DNA from: Typhlomys cinereus | Lineage: Eukaryota > Chordata > Mammalia > Rodentia > Platacanthomyidae | Direction: 5' to 3' | Length of the DNA: 64,000 bases | NCBI GenBank assembly: GCA_023101885.1 | Contig: JALPQD010000007.1 | Span: forward strand, 2,128,124-2,192,123 | Part shown: piece after piece, positions 47,665 through 57,629 of the stretch | Numbering within the stretch: position 1 is the stretch's first letter | Layout: each line of letters begins with the position of its first letter | Made by a program: the position numbers and the translations under genes | Notes under the pieces: generated by a model | What the model was told of the DNA's origin: nothing | Seen by the model: the letters and a program-made list of their open reading frames with translations, nothing else | Database searches by the model: none

Positions 47665-48520
47665 TCATTGTTTCATTATGTAAACGCCCCAAACCGTGAA
47701 GGAAGATGGTTGGATGACACATCTGGAACTGAGTGATGTGTAGTCATCTGTTCTCTGTTGACCACCAGCTGTTGCTAAGTGAGCTGTAACGCAAGGTGGA
47801 GATTTAATGCTAGTATTCTTGTGAGAGCGAACATGTGACTTCTGTGTTTCTGAGACTGAGTTACTTCCGTCAGTGAAATTTTCCATCTCCATCCATTCAT
47901 TTGTGAATTTCATAATTTTATCTTTCTTCATAGCTGAATAATATCCCTTTATGTGAATATATCACATTTTCATTATCCATTCATCAGTTGAGGGGCATCT
48001 CAGCTGGTTCCATTTCCTTGTTATCATATATATGGCCACAATGAACACTTTTTTATTGTATTTATTTATTTTCCCCAATTATACAAGCTTAATAAGTACT
48101 CTGTCTCCTCCCTCCTTTCATCCCTCCCCAGTCCCCCTTGCATCTTCCCATCCATTTCCCCTTGCTTTAACCCTCCACCCTCTCTTTCTCCCAGTGTGTC
48201 CCTCTGCACCCCTTCCCATTCATTTGAGCATCCTTTGTTGTGAATGCCAAACTTCCCTCTGAGTCCTTCACTCTAGTGAGGTGTAAGGACTCAGTGGCAT
48301 TGCCCAGATCCCTTTCTTGAGTTCCCCTTTGGTATGGGAACACTATTATGACTGTCAATCTCTTGCCTCTAAGGATCCTAGTGCCTGTGATCCATGCTGG
48401 ACTTTGGGGGGTCGTTGACATGTCAGTCATTGCACAGGTCCACAGTGAACATTTTTGTGCATTTCTCTATAGACTTGCCAAAACATCTAGGTGGCATGCA
48501 CAAATAGTTTTTTTTAAGAG
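47665..48520 (-). mobile_element. Older L1 3' portion (minus), interrupted
   Basis: The minus strand carries the end of ORF2 and the start of the 3' UTR: gaacagatgactacacatca side at the left, gaatggatggagatggaaaa, gggatattattcagctatga and ggccatatatatgataacaa. The minus frame (47931-47665) contains MKFTNEWMEMENF, akin to the L1 ORF2 C-terminal KFTNEWMDME block. It is interrupted by a younger L1 3' UTR (about 48051-48440); the remaining piece continues to about 48520. Confidence 0.8.
48051..48440 (-). mobile_element. Young-type L1 3' UTR nested in an older L1 (minus)
   Basis: On the minus strand it shares ggcactaggatccttagagg-type text, gggaactcaagaaagggatc and the terminal gcttgtataattggggaaaa region with the 15 kb and 56.8 kb L1s. 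Flanks ccacaatgaacac (48036-48048) and ccacagtgaacat (48440-48452) look like a diverged target duplication. The 87-residue minus ORF is UTR sequence. Confidence 0.8.
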
Positions 48521-48529
48521 TTCACTGAT

Positions 48530-50598
48530 TTAATAGAGTAATTTGTGTTCAGTGATGACAGCACGTGTAAACCAGAGTTAATGTTTTTCTCCATCTCATA
48601 GTAACTAATTCAGATTTGAGTCAGAAGGAAACATGAAACTGGGATCAAATACACTTACTTCTCAAGGAAGTGCATGCAAAAAATCATGTGGTTCTCTCTT
48701 AGTGAGAAGGACAGACTCTGCTGAACTGTGATTTAAATGAAGTTTAATAGTGGCAGATGAGGAAGATAATATAAGGCTTTCTTAAGTTTCCATGACACCA
48801 ATATTAATTCATACCTATTGCTCTTTAATAAATGCACACAATGATATATCACATTCAGAAATGCTCAAAGTGGCCATTGCTACAAAGAAGGTTTAAATAA
48901 GACTTCTTTTTTTGGTATTGCGTGGGATACTATGCCCAGCCAGGGTTGTCTTATGCTTGACACAAAATATAGACTTCACCGCCTACAAGTATTAATTAGT
49001 CCTAAAAAACAAAAGTGAATGCAAAACACCATTATTCTCCTTTGCATTTGAGTGAGCACAACTGAACAGCCTGTACTCAAAGGGAGAAAAGAATAAATCT
49101 ATCCCTGATCTCTTGTGGCCAGGTCTTTGCTATTCCCACAGCCTTTCTGCAGATGGTTTATATCCCTCTTCTGTTGATCTTCCTTCAAGATATATGTTCT
49201 CCTGTGGACCACTTCAGTGGAGATCAACACTAAATCATCTCACACTATTCCTAGTTGGACCCCTAAGGAAAAGTCAAACCTGAGGGAAACTGAGAGAGGT
49301 ATGTGAGTATCTTCATAAATGCTGATGGCATGACAAGGAAGGTATATTGCTGACTGGAAAGCTGAGAGTCAATAAATACTGATTGCCCCACCCTACTGGT
49401 TTTTGAAGAAGACTGAATAATTCAAGTATCATAAATTGCTTGCTGGACAAAGGCTCTCAGATACTGGGGAGTATAGTTCCATTGCTTTTTCTTAGAACTT
49501 TCATATGGAGCCCTTTGGCAATATGGAAGGCTTCAAAGATTGATGCAATGTGTCTTTGTTATCAGAAAGACTCAGTGATAGGTCTTCCTCTGAGCTTGCC
49601 ACAACTTTCAAAATACATTGAAACATCATTCAGGTCAGGCAGAAGCCATTATGGAGCAATTTCATTATTAATAATGGCAGTTTCATATATTCTCATTTAT
49701 ATGGAATCTTTGCCTCCCCCAATACAGGCAAATTGATCCAATATTTTATTTGCACAGTTTAGGCACAGAAAATTGGTCACCCATGATTGCTATAATCCAT
49801 GCATTATACTGTTATTCAATATTATTTTGAGATCACTGAGATCTCAAAATCTTGGAATTTAAGAGAGTTTGTCAGTTATCCACCAATAAATTTGTTGGAG
49901 CAGAATTATAATATACAAGGCTGTGTTTTTCTTCCCGTGATCAGCTTGACTTTGGTAAAAGCTATCAGTGCTGGATGATAGACTTGCCACAGATATCTGT
50001 TGCTTCTATTGAAGCTGTGATCCAAGGACCATGTGGCCAGAATGAACTTAAACAGAAAGAGAACACTCAGTATTTGTGAAGTATAGGCCATACTCTTCTA
50101 AAACTTTTATTCACCACATTTTCAATCAGTGAAATTTGATCTTTATGAGTGACACATTATTGAATGTCTCAATTATTTCACCGAACTTTTCTTGATTTCC
50201 AAAGAGCTGCCATTTTTTTGTTTTATGTTTTTCCTTTCTTCTCTAATTTTCCTATCTTATTTAACTTTTTCCAAATTGTGTCTGCAACAATATAAGTGGG
50301 TAAATTGCCAGATGAACACTATATTTATGTAGAAAATATTCTAAAGTATAATTTGAGACCTACCAGTATACCTCTTCATGGGAATAGTCTGAGTACCTTA
50401 ATAATGTTATTTAGGACAAAAACTTGCCTGTCTGTCCCATTGCTTAGGTCTCTGCTTCCTGAACAGACCAGCTACTTGTTTACTTGGCTTCTTAACCTGT
50501 AGATGAAAATTTGGAAGTACCTGATCTTTGCATAAGCCAATCTGATATAAATCCCATTCTACATCCTTCTTAGTCCAGTTCCATCAAAAAATCTGGAC
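48530..50598. other. Unannotated AT-rich intergenic DNA
   Basis: No gene or clear repeat recognised in about 2 kb. The 98-residue frame at 49440-49736 has no motif. Confidence 0.4.
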
Positions 50599-50616
50599 TA
50601 ATTCAACAAAACATGG

Positions 50617-51199
50617 CGGGACCACACGCGGGGTCCCCGGGCCAACCCGCGCCTAGCTGTGCTCCCCCTGCAAGCCCCCACAGGACCCAGGTGGCCCACC
50701 ACGCTCCGACTCCCACCTCACAGCTGGAGCCGCGTGCGCGGCCGGGGGAGTCCCCCTGCGCCCGGGCCCGCCCCAGTGCCTTCGGGTTAAATTAGCTCCA
50801 CGTTCCGCCCCCACCCCCTTCGCAAAACTCGCCCGCCGTCGGGACCCGTGGTCAAGCCGGGCCAAACCCCCCAACTGGTAGTACCCCTCCCCCCCCCCCC
50901 CCCCCCCGCGCACCGCCCACCAGGACCCCAGGTCGGCCCACCGGGACCCGGCTCTGACTCCCACCATCCAGCCGGAGCCGCGCACGCGGGCCGAGGGACG
51001 AGGAGGACCTCCCCCTGCACCCGGACCCCGCCCCAGCTGCCCTCGGGTTTTGCACCCCACCCCGTTCCACCGGTCGGGACGCGCGCGCGGTCCAGCCAGG
51101 CCTCACCCCACGACTAGGTAAGTCTCCGCCCGCCCCGCCCACCAGGACCCCAGGCCAAATAATTCAGTTTAGTGAAATTGAGAGATCTTAAGAGTTAAA
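50617..51199 (+). promoter_or_regulatory. L1 5' UTR with tandem monomers
   Basis: A CpG-rich segment in an AT-rich setting. The block caggacccagg/caggaccccagg recurs at 50681, 50921 and 51144, and the text between recurs in order: ggagccgcg and gcgcgg, ccccctgc, gccccag, cctcgggtt or cttcgggtt, and gtcgggac. The unit is therefore about 223-240 bp, with a partial unit at the 5' end and a truncated third start. Mouse L1 promoters also consist of about 200-bp monomers. A C-only run of about 20 bases lies at 50888. This is the likely internal RNA polymerase II promoter of the element. ORFs over it on both strands are composition artefacts. Confidence 0.8.
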
Positions 51200-52266
51200 A
51201 TGACAATGCCAAAGTCAAAGTGCAAATCCATGAGAAGCAACAATCAAGTAAACAAATTTCCCACTGAAGAAATTAAGTCCATAATGTTAGACTCCAACAA
51301 GAACAAACCCACGGAAAAAGGCCAAGAAAGCCCCACCCAGGACAAAGACTTTCAAAATATGATCATTACGATGTTCAATACTATGAAAGGAGAAATCAGG
51401 GAGGAATTACATAATCGAATCAATCGCTTTGAAGAGGAACACAACAGACATCTGGAGGAGTTGAGAAAAACAGTGCAAGAAACAAAAAGTGGCATAGAGT
51501 AGTTAAAACAGACTCAAACAGAGTTTAAAACTGAGCTACAAGACAAGTTATCTTCAACCCAGAACGCCACAGAGAGTCTTATCAACAGAACTAACGAAGC
51601 AGAAAACAGAATTTCAGACCTTGAAGATAAAGTGGGAGTACTAACCAGTTCAATGGAAGAGGTTGTTAAAGCCAAAAAGATACTTGAGAGAAATATCCAA
51701 GAGATATGGGACACCCTGAAAAAGCCTAACATGCGTATTCATGGAATACCAGAGCAAGAATCTCAAAATACCACCCCTGAGGAAATTTTTCAATCATCAA
51801 GGAAAACTTTCCTCATCTAAAAAAAGAGAGGCCCATCCATATACAAGAGGCATTCCGCACCCCAAACAGATACGACCAAAATAGAAGCACGCCGCGGCAA
51901 ATAATAGTTAAAACACTCCACATTCAAGATAAAGAACTGGTGCTGAGAGCTTCAAGGGAGAAAAAACAAGTCACTTTTAAAGGTAAACCTATTAAAATAA
52001 CAAATGACTTCTCAGTCGAAACAGTAAAAGCAAGAAGAGCTTGGAGAGACATATTTCAAGTATTGAATGAGCAAAAATGTCAACCCAGGCTGATTTACCC
52101 TGCAAAACTATCAGTCATGATCAAGGGAGAAAGAAAAATTTTCCAGCACAAAGACAACTTGAAGGGATACATGGCCACCAAACCAGGCCTTCAAAAAATG
52201 CTAGAAATGATACTCAAGCGTGAAGAAAAAAACAGGCATATCCAGGAGAACAGAAGGCAAGTATAA
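51200..52266 (+). pseudogene. L1 ORF1 (nucleic acid chaperone), broken
   Basis: Encodes the L1 ORF1 RNA-binding protein that coats L1 RNA. It starts MTMPKSKCKS, followed by a Lys/Glu-rich coiled coil (about residues 40-170: EELHNRINRFEEEHNRHLEE). The RRM follows (NMRIHGIPE near 51750), then the C-terminal domain (KGKPIKITNDFS, LIYPAKLSVMIKGE). Two lesions: an in-frame TAG at 51500-51502, and a one-base deletion near 51783-51787 that moves the frame, so the C-terminal part (51940-52266) continues in another register. The start is chosen from the family-typical short basic N-terminus. Confidence 0.93.
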
Positions 52267-52316
52267 CATCATTAAAAACGAAGCAATATACTTATAAAAG
52301 CTACTAAACATAATAA

Positions 52317-53316
52317 ATGTCTGGAATTAACAATAGTTTCTCCATTATAACACTAAATGTTAAATTCACCGATCAAGAGACACAGATTACAAACTTGGAT
52401 TAAAAATCACAATCCATCAATCTGCTGCCTGCAGGAAACCCATCTCACCACAAAAGATAGGCACGCTCTAAAAATAAAAGGCTGGTCAACAATTCTACAA
52501 GCAAATGGAAGCAGAAAACAGGCAGGGGTAGCCATTATGCTATCAGACAAAATGGATTTCAAACCAAAGAAAATTATAAGAGACACGGATGGATACTACA
52601 TTTTAGTCACAGGTACAATTCACCAGGAAGACTTCACAATACTGAACATATATGCACCCAATACGGGCCCCTCCACATTCATTAAGAAAACCCTACAGCG
52701 TCTAAAGCAAGAAATCAATCCCCAAACGATAATTCTTGGGGACTTCAACACCGCCCTCTCAACATGGGATAGATCAACAGGTCAAAAGCTTAACAGAGAC
52801 ACTTTGGAACTTAATCAAACCCTGAAAGAAATGGACCTTACAGATCTCTATCAAACTTTTCACCCACGCACCAAAGAATACACATTTTTCTCAGCAGCAC
52901 ACGGAACTTTCTCCAAAATAGATCACATATTGGGCCACAAAATGAATCTACACATATACAAGAAAGTTGAAATTCTAACCTGTGCCCTATCAGACCATCA
53001 CGGCCTAAAGCTGGACATCCACAACACATCAAACAAGAGAAAATACACTAACTCCTGGAAACTTAACACTATGATGCTGAATGAGACATGGATTCAGGAA
53101 GAAATTAAAAAGGAAATTCAAGATTTCCTGAAAGTGAATGATAACGAAAATACAACTTACCAAAATCTCTGGGACACAATGAAAGCTGTTCTAAGAGGGG
53201 GTAACATACAATGCCCACCAGGATGGAGTGAAGGGCATTGCAGGAGCAGCAAAACTGCGAAAGAAAATCAACAAACCACAATCCAGAACTTCAGAGACTC
53301 TATATCAACCACCTAG
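52317..53316 (+). pseudogene. L1 ORF2, endonuclease domain only, with 3' UTR tail
   Basis: ORF2 normally encodes endonuclease, reverse transcriptase and a Cys-rich tail. The family-typical start MSGINNSFSIITLNV is at 52317, but about 8 bases are missing just after it, in the LNVNG region that holds the catalytic Asn. The frame then reopens from 52357 to 53316. Visible endonuclease motifs are CCLQETHL (catalytic Glu), LGDFNT (Asp/Asn), KIDHIL (Asp) and ALSDHHG (Asp/His pair). After LWDTMKAVLRG (about 53160-53200) the frame runs into 3' UTR sequence and ends about 38 residues later. No RT YxDD is present. With the N-terminal lesion it cannot make an active enzyme as it stands. Confidence 0.93.
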
Positions 53317-53842
53317 AACTAGGCCAGCTTAGTCTCTCCCCATCTTGAAGCTCAGGGAAATTTGCGGAAGAGGGGGCGGTAAGAGTGTAAGAGCATAAGG
53401 ATGGGAGGAGCAATGATATGTAAGATACTCTATACTAGTTAGGGCTGAAGCAATCATAATTGGACTTTGCATGCCCTGCGCATTGTCCAACACACTGTTG
53501 ACCTCACAAAGTCTAGCATCTGCTAAAGGCACCAAGATCCTTGGAGGCAAAGGATTGGCAGCCACAGCAGTGTTCCTATACCTAAGCGGAACACGGGAAA
53601 GGGTTCGGGAAAGGCCACTGGGTCCTTGTACGTCATCAGAGAGGAGGGCCCAGAGGAAAATCAGTCATGCACAAGAAAGGACTCTCTGGGAATTGGGGTG
53701 GGAGGCACTGGGGGATGGGGAGGGAGAGGAGTGGGGAGGGGGAGCAGGGGGTACGGGGGGAGGAGGAGGGAGGGAGGGAACTGGTGTACCTAATAAGTTT
53801 GTATGAGCTGAAATAAAAAAATAATAATAATAAAATAAAAAA
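53198..53842 (+). mobile_element. 3' UTR of the internally deleted L1
   Basis: Resumes with taacatacaatgcccacca and aligns with 16787-17427 throughout (gcattgcaggagcagcaaaa; cttcagagactctatatcaa; gaagagggggcggtaagagt). A G-rich run (53694-53775) precedes gtttgtatgagctgaaataa and an AATAAT/poly(A) tail. Confidence 0.93.
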
Positions 53843-53864
53843 AATTCAATAAAACATGGATTCC

Positions 53865-54940
53865 CCACTCCCCAGGAATTTGCTGTGCTGCATGGAAGGT
53901 TATTTGGAGTCAGTTTGATGTCAACCACTATCCGACTTTGTGTTGTTGTATGTATATGCTGGCAGTTCTGTTCTGTATGGTTTATAAGTAAAATACTTAT
54001 TTGAACCCAATGAATGGACACACAGTAACTGTATTTAGAAGAAAACCAGAAAGCATATAGATCACAATGTTAACATATCTTTAAATTTTAATATGTTGTA
54101 ATCATCCTCTTTCCTGAGACCCTGTTAAATACTAACTGCAGCATTAAAACAGCCTTTATACTAATAGAGACTCGAAGAAACTATATAGTACTTGGTTTTG
54201 TGGATCTAAATTATCTAAAATAGGAATTAAAATCAAAATCACATCAAGTCAAATGTCTACACACAGATTAATGTCAAATATGAAAACATCAGTATACAGA
54301 GTCATAAATATGCACACATTTCTGTGACCAATGTTTTTATTTCTGTGAATAATTTTTCATATATACACAGGGGAAACACAGCTGTGAGATACACATCGGA
54401 AAACAGCCCCTCTAACTTTTCAATGTGGGCACCAGCTGTGGACCCTCGTGGCTTTTGGCAGCTCCTTTGTCCTCCTTGCATCTGATGACAAACACAGCCT
54501 CTCTCCTTCACCATCAGGTTCAGACTTTTTCCATGTACACATGAAGGGAAACATCCTGAAAAACTCTGGGAAAACTATAAATGCTAAAAGACCCCTTTCA
54601 TCCTAGGGGATCTTTTTGTAGAACCCCTGTCCCACTGTCTATGGATATCGTGGCTAACTCTTCCTCATTAAATTGTCATTGCTATCCAAATGTTCTGTCA
54701 TCTTAAAGCCCAACCATGATTTTCTCATAATTGCAAAGCTGTCTGTTCTGTTAAAAATTCCATCAGCAACACACTTCATGGAGTTATGCATAACTTTTTT
54801 GTGTGCATTACTTTTTCTAACAATTTTCTAACTATACATTTATGTTTTGTTGCTTGTAAGTGTTCAATGAGGAGTTTCTATGGATGATATAAGTACCTGG
54901 CTAAACAATATACATGACTAACAGATTTATTCTTGTTTAG
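53865..54940. other. Unannotated AT-rich intergenic DNA
   Basis: Nothing recognised. Confidence 0.4.
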
Positions 54941-54944
54941 GATT

Positions 54945-55285
54945 CTTAGTTACACGTCATCAACATGGCAGGACAGTTCACACCAACATCAGGAGTGGAG
55001 GGAATTGGACACAATCTATCCATAGGAAGTATTGTGAGACAAAGACATACCTTCTTGCCCGCCTGTATGCCTGTATATCAAACTCCTGACCCAGCTCTCT
55101 CCATCTCATCCAGCTGCTTAGACAACTGTCCCATCTATTATGAGCTAGATCTTCTCATATTAATTAGATGATCTCCTACAATCTTACCCAAGTCTGGCTT
55201 CAACGAAATGATTTTTACAGGTGCACCTAAAAGGTTCAGCCCTCAGTTGTCAACTGGACACCATTATATCCAACTGGCTAAAGTG
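54945..55285 (-). mobile_element. Possible rodent mid-repetitive element (minus)
   Basis: The right end cagccctcagttgtcaactg followed by gacacc resembles the start (gtcaacttgac) of the 40505 family in reverse. The rest is weak; it shares gattcttagttacacgtcat-type text with 58875-59215. Confidence 0.4.
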
Positions 55286-55299
55286 CCATAATATGCCAC

Positions 55300-56470
55300 A
55301 AAGTCCAACCTTTGTGACCTCTGTAGGACATTATAAAACATTCATATGACAAATTCAACATTATCCATTTAGAGGTATGATTATTATTATTATTGCTGCC
55401 AACATATTGTCTTAAGTCATAAGTAAAATGATTAGTCCTGTTTCTTTTAAAGCAGAAATTTGACTAGAATTCTAGAGTTTGTTGTGATTCAGAGCTTCTA
55501 TGTCTGCAGAAGTATTTTGATGTACTCTCCTCTAACACAAGCACTCAGTGAATTGATTCGGCATACTACATGTCAGAAAAATAGCCAGCTACTCCGAGAA
55601 AATGAAGCAATTCCCACTGCTGCCTCCACTCTACACTCCCTATCTTCATGGACTATTCAAAGAATGTGACTTAGAAATTGCGTCTATTCTTCCCTGACAA
55701 CACGGGTCCAATTACTTAAATATCTACCTTGTTCATATTGATCTCTATTGAATTTCTTTTGTCCTCCAAACCTTTGACAGATTCTGTAAGACTGTACCAC
55801 TGTATTTATCTGAAAGGTGAAAGAAATAAAACACTTAGAAGGTGATGTTTACACATGTGATTCAGACTCAATTCATTCACTATGCCTACACCTTCCTTGA
55901 GATTGCTTCCTTTCATATTCACATTTTCTTTTTTATACACTTTCACAGTGTATAAAATTTCTTATACAATGTATACACTGCTAACTGAAGACCATTATAA
56001 TTCTGACTGTTACTGTGAGTTAATGAAAAGTATGTAAGTCAAACAGAACCTGAAGTCATAAAAAGGAAGTCTGGAATGTCAAAAACATAAAAATATAAAG
56101 AATCTTCATGCTATATCAGAGACTATCAGTAGGAACAGGTTTAAAAGGATAGATTTATTACTCAGAAGATTGAGAGAGAGGGATTATCAGTGACCAGTAT
56201 GGATAGAGAGTGAGGTTCATCTTTTAAATACAGTGATAACAATAATAAAAAAAGAGATGCAGAAAAAGCTATGTGTTCCAGTATTAGTGGATTCTACAAG
56301 AGTTTGGAAGAAGGAAAGAAACTTCTATCTCATAGTCTTTCCCCTACTAATCCTGTGTCACCATCTGATAGCTCAAAGACCACTGAAATGACACCATTTT
56401 AGTACGTACTATCATTCTCTGCTGCATGCCAGACCCAACTCTCAGCCACATTGTCCTCTAAGAAGATGAG
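55300..56470. other. Unannotated AT-rich intergenic DNA
   Basis: Nothing recognised except a short (ATT)n at 55380. Confidence 0.4.
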
Positions 56471-56492
56471 GTTAAATTATAATTGATGCTTG

Positions 56493-57608
56493 TCCAATAC
56501 CCATCAAGATGGAACCAAGGGCATTGTAAGAACAGCAAAACTGAAAAAAACATCAACAAACCATAATTCAGAACATCAGAGACTCTATAACAACCACCTG
56601 CAATCAGGCCTGCCTAATCTCTCCCCATCCTGAAGCTCAGGGAAATTTGTGGAAGAGGGGGCAGTAAGATTGTAAGAACACAAGGATGGGAAGAGTCATG
56701 ATATGCAAGATACTCCACACAAGTTAGGGCCGAAGCAATTATAACAGGAGTCTGCATGATCTGCACAATGACCAATATATCGTTGACCCCTCAAATTCAA
56801 GCATGGACTAAAGGCACTAGGATCCTTAGAAGCAAGGGATTAACAGTCACAATATTGACTGTTCTAGGAAATGCCACTGAGTCCTTACACCTCATCAGAG
56901 AAGAGGACCCAGAGGAAAGTTTGATATTAAAGGATGCTTCAGAGATGGGGGAGGGGGCACTGGGAGAAAGGGAGGGAGGGAGGAAAGAAAGGGACAAAGC
57001 GGGGAAGGAACAGGGAGGTCCAGGGAAGGGTGGAGGGAGGGAGGAGACAGGAGTTCCTATTATGTTTATATGAGCAGAAAAAAAAATAAAAAGAGAAAAA
57101 AAAAAAAACAATAGCCACAATGAAGGGTCTCTGCATGCTCAGAGGCTAGTAACTAAGAGACATGATTCTGATCTGAAATATCCCAACCAGTCCAGCTACT
57201 ATGGAGGCCTGAGACTAGATGATGATGTGCTCTTAACCTCTTAGAGTTGAATTGGAGGTTTGGTTCACTCTGCCAAGATGAATAGCTGTCCTACAGACGG
57301 ATGGTGGACTCATTTTAGAGAAGTAATCTTCGTTGCTGAGTTTTATTTTTGCTATTTATATTTTCAAAAACTTCATTGAGTGCTTGATAGAAAACAGATT
57401 TCTAGGGCTGGAGAGGTGGCTCAAGGGTTAAGCCTCCGCCTTGCAGGCGGAAGGTCCTGAGTGGAGTCAGAAAAGAAGCGGAGAGAACACACTCCCTTGC
57501 TGATACAGATGACAAAATTGATGGTGCGAGTGGAGAGGGGCCCACTTGACTCCATTTTGTGCATTTTCTGGAAAGGAGCACTTTTAAATAAATCACTTTA
57601 TGGGAAAA
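56493..57608 (+). mobile_element. L1 3' end with about 0.5 kb 3' transduction
   Basis: A perfect 19-bp repeat, aaattataattgatgcttg, at 56474-56492 and 57609-57627 brackets one insertion. The first 0.6 kb is L1 3' UTR (tctccccatcctgaagctca, a G-rich run near 56946-57050, and an A-rich end to about 57108). The next 0.5 kb is not L1 and ends AATAAA (57587-57592), 12 bases, then six A. The pre-insertion site gtt/aaatt fits the L1 endonuclease preference (TTT/AA on the other strand). It therefore looks like readthrough of the weak L1 poly(A) signal and use of a downstream one. Confidence 0.88.
57405..57461 (+). mobile_element. Partial young SINE head inside the transduced segment
   Basis: gggctggagaggtggctcaa, then gcctccgccttgcaggcgga and aggtcctgag match the head of the 12768/46241 SINE. 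It stops abruptly before box B is complete and joins unrelated tggagtcagaaaagaagcgg. The break may come from the source locus or from RNA processing. Confidence 0.85.
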
Positions 57609-57629
57609 AAATTATAATTGATGCTTGAA

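Larger units (their letters stand above)
50617..53842 (+). mobile_element. Internally deleted (probably spliced) L1 with 5' UTR
   Basis: A 3.2-kb L1 with every end present but the middle missing. Order: GC-rich 5' UTR, ORF1, the ORF2 endonuclease part, a jump at 53197/53198 into the 3' UTR, then an A-rich tail. Flanks aattcaacaaaacatgg (50600-50616) and aattcaataaaacatgg (53843-53859) match at 16 of 17, so the deletion was present in the inserted copy or arose later without touching the ends. The reverse transcriptase and C-terminal domains of ORF2 are absent. The junction fits splicing: an exon ending ctaagag, joined to the sequence that follows an AG acceptor in the intact 3' part at 16786. 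A plain internal deletion is the alternative. Confidence 0.93.

Noticed and set aside
50613..51142. CpG-rich block with overlapping ORFs of 60-135 residues on both strands, resembling a CpG island promoter with first exons
   Set aside because: It is directly joined to L1 ORF1, lies inside the L1 target duplication and is built of tandem monomers, so it is the L1 5' UTR. The ORFs follow from GC content.
52357..53316. 319-residue ORF as a host endonuclease gene
   Set aside because: It has L1 endonuclease motifs, sits between ORF1 and a 3' UTR, and reads into UTR sequence at its end.
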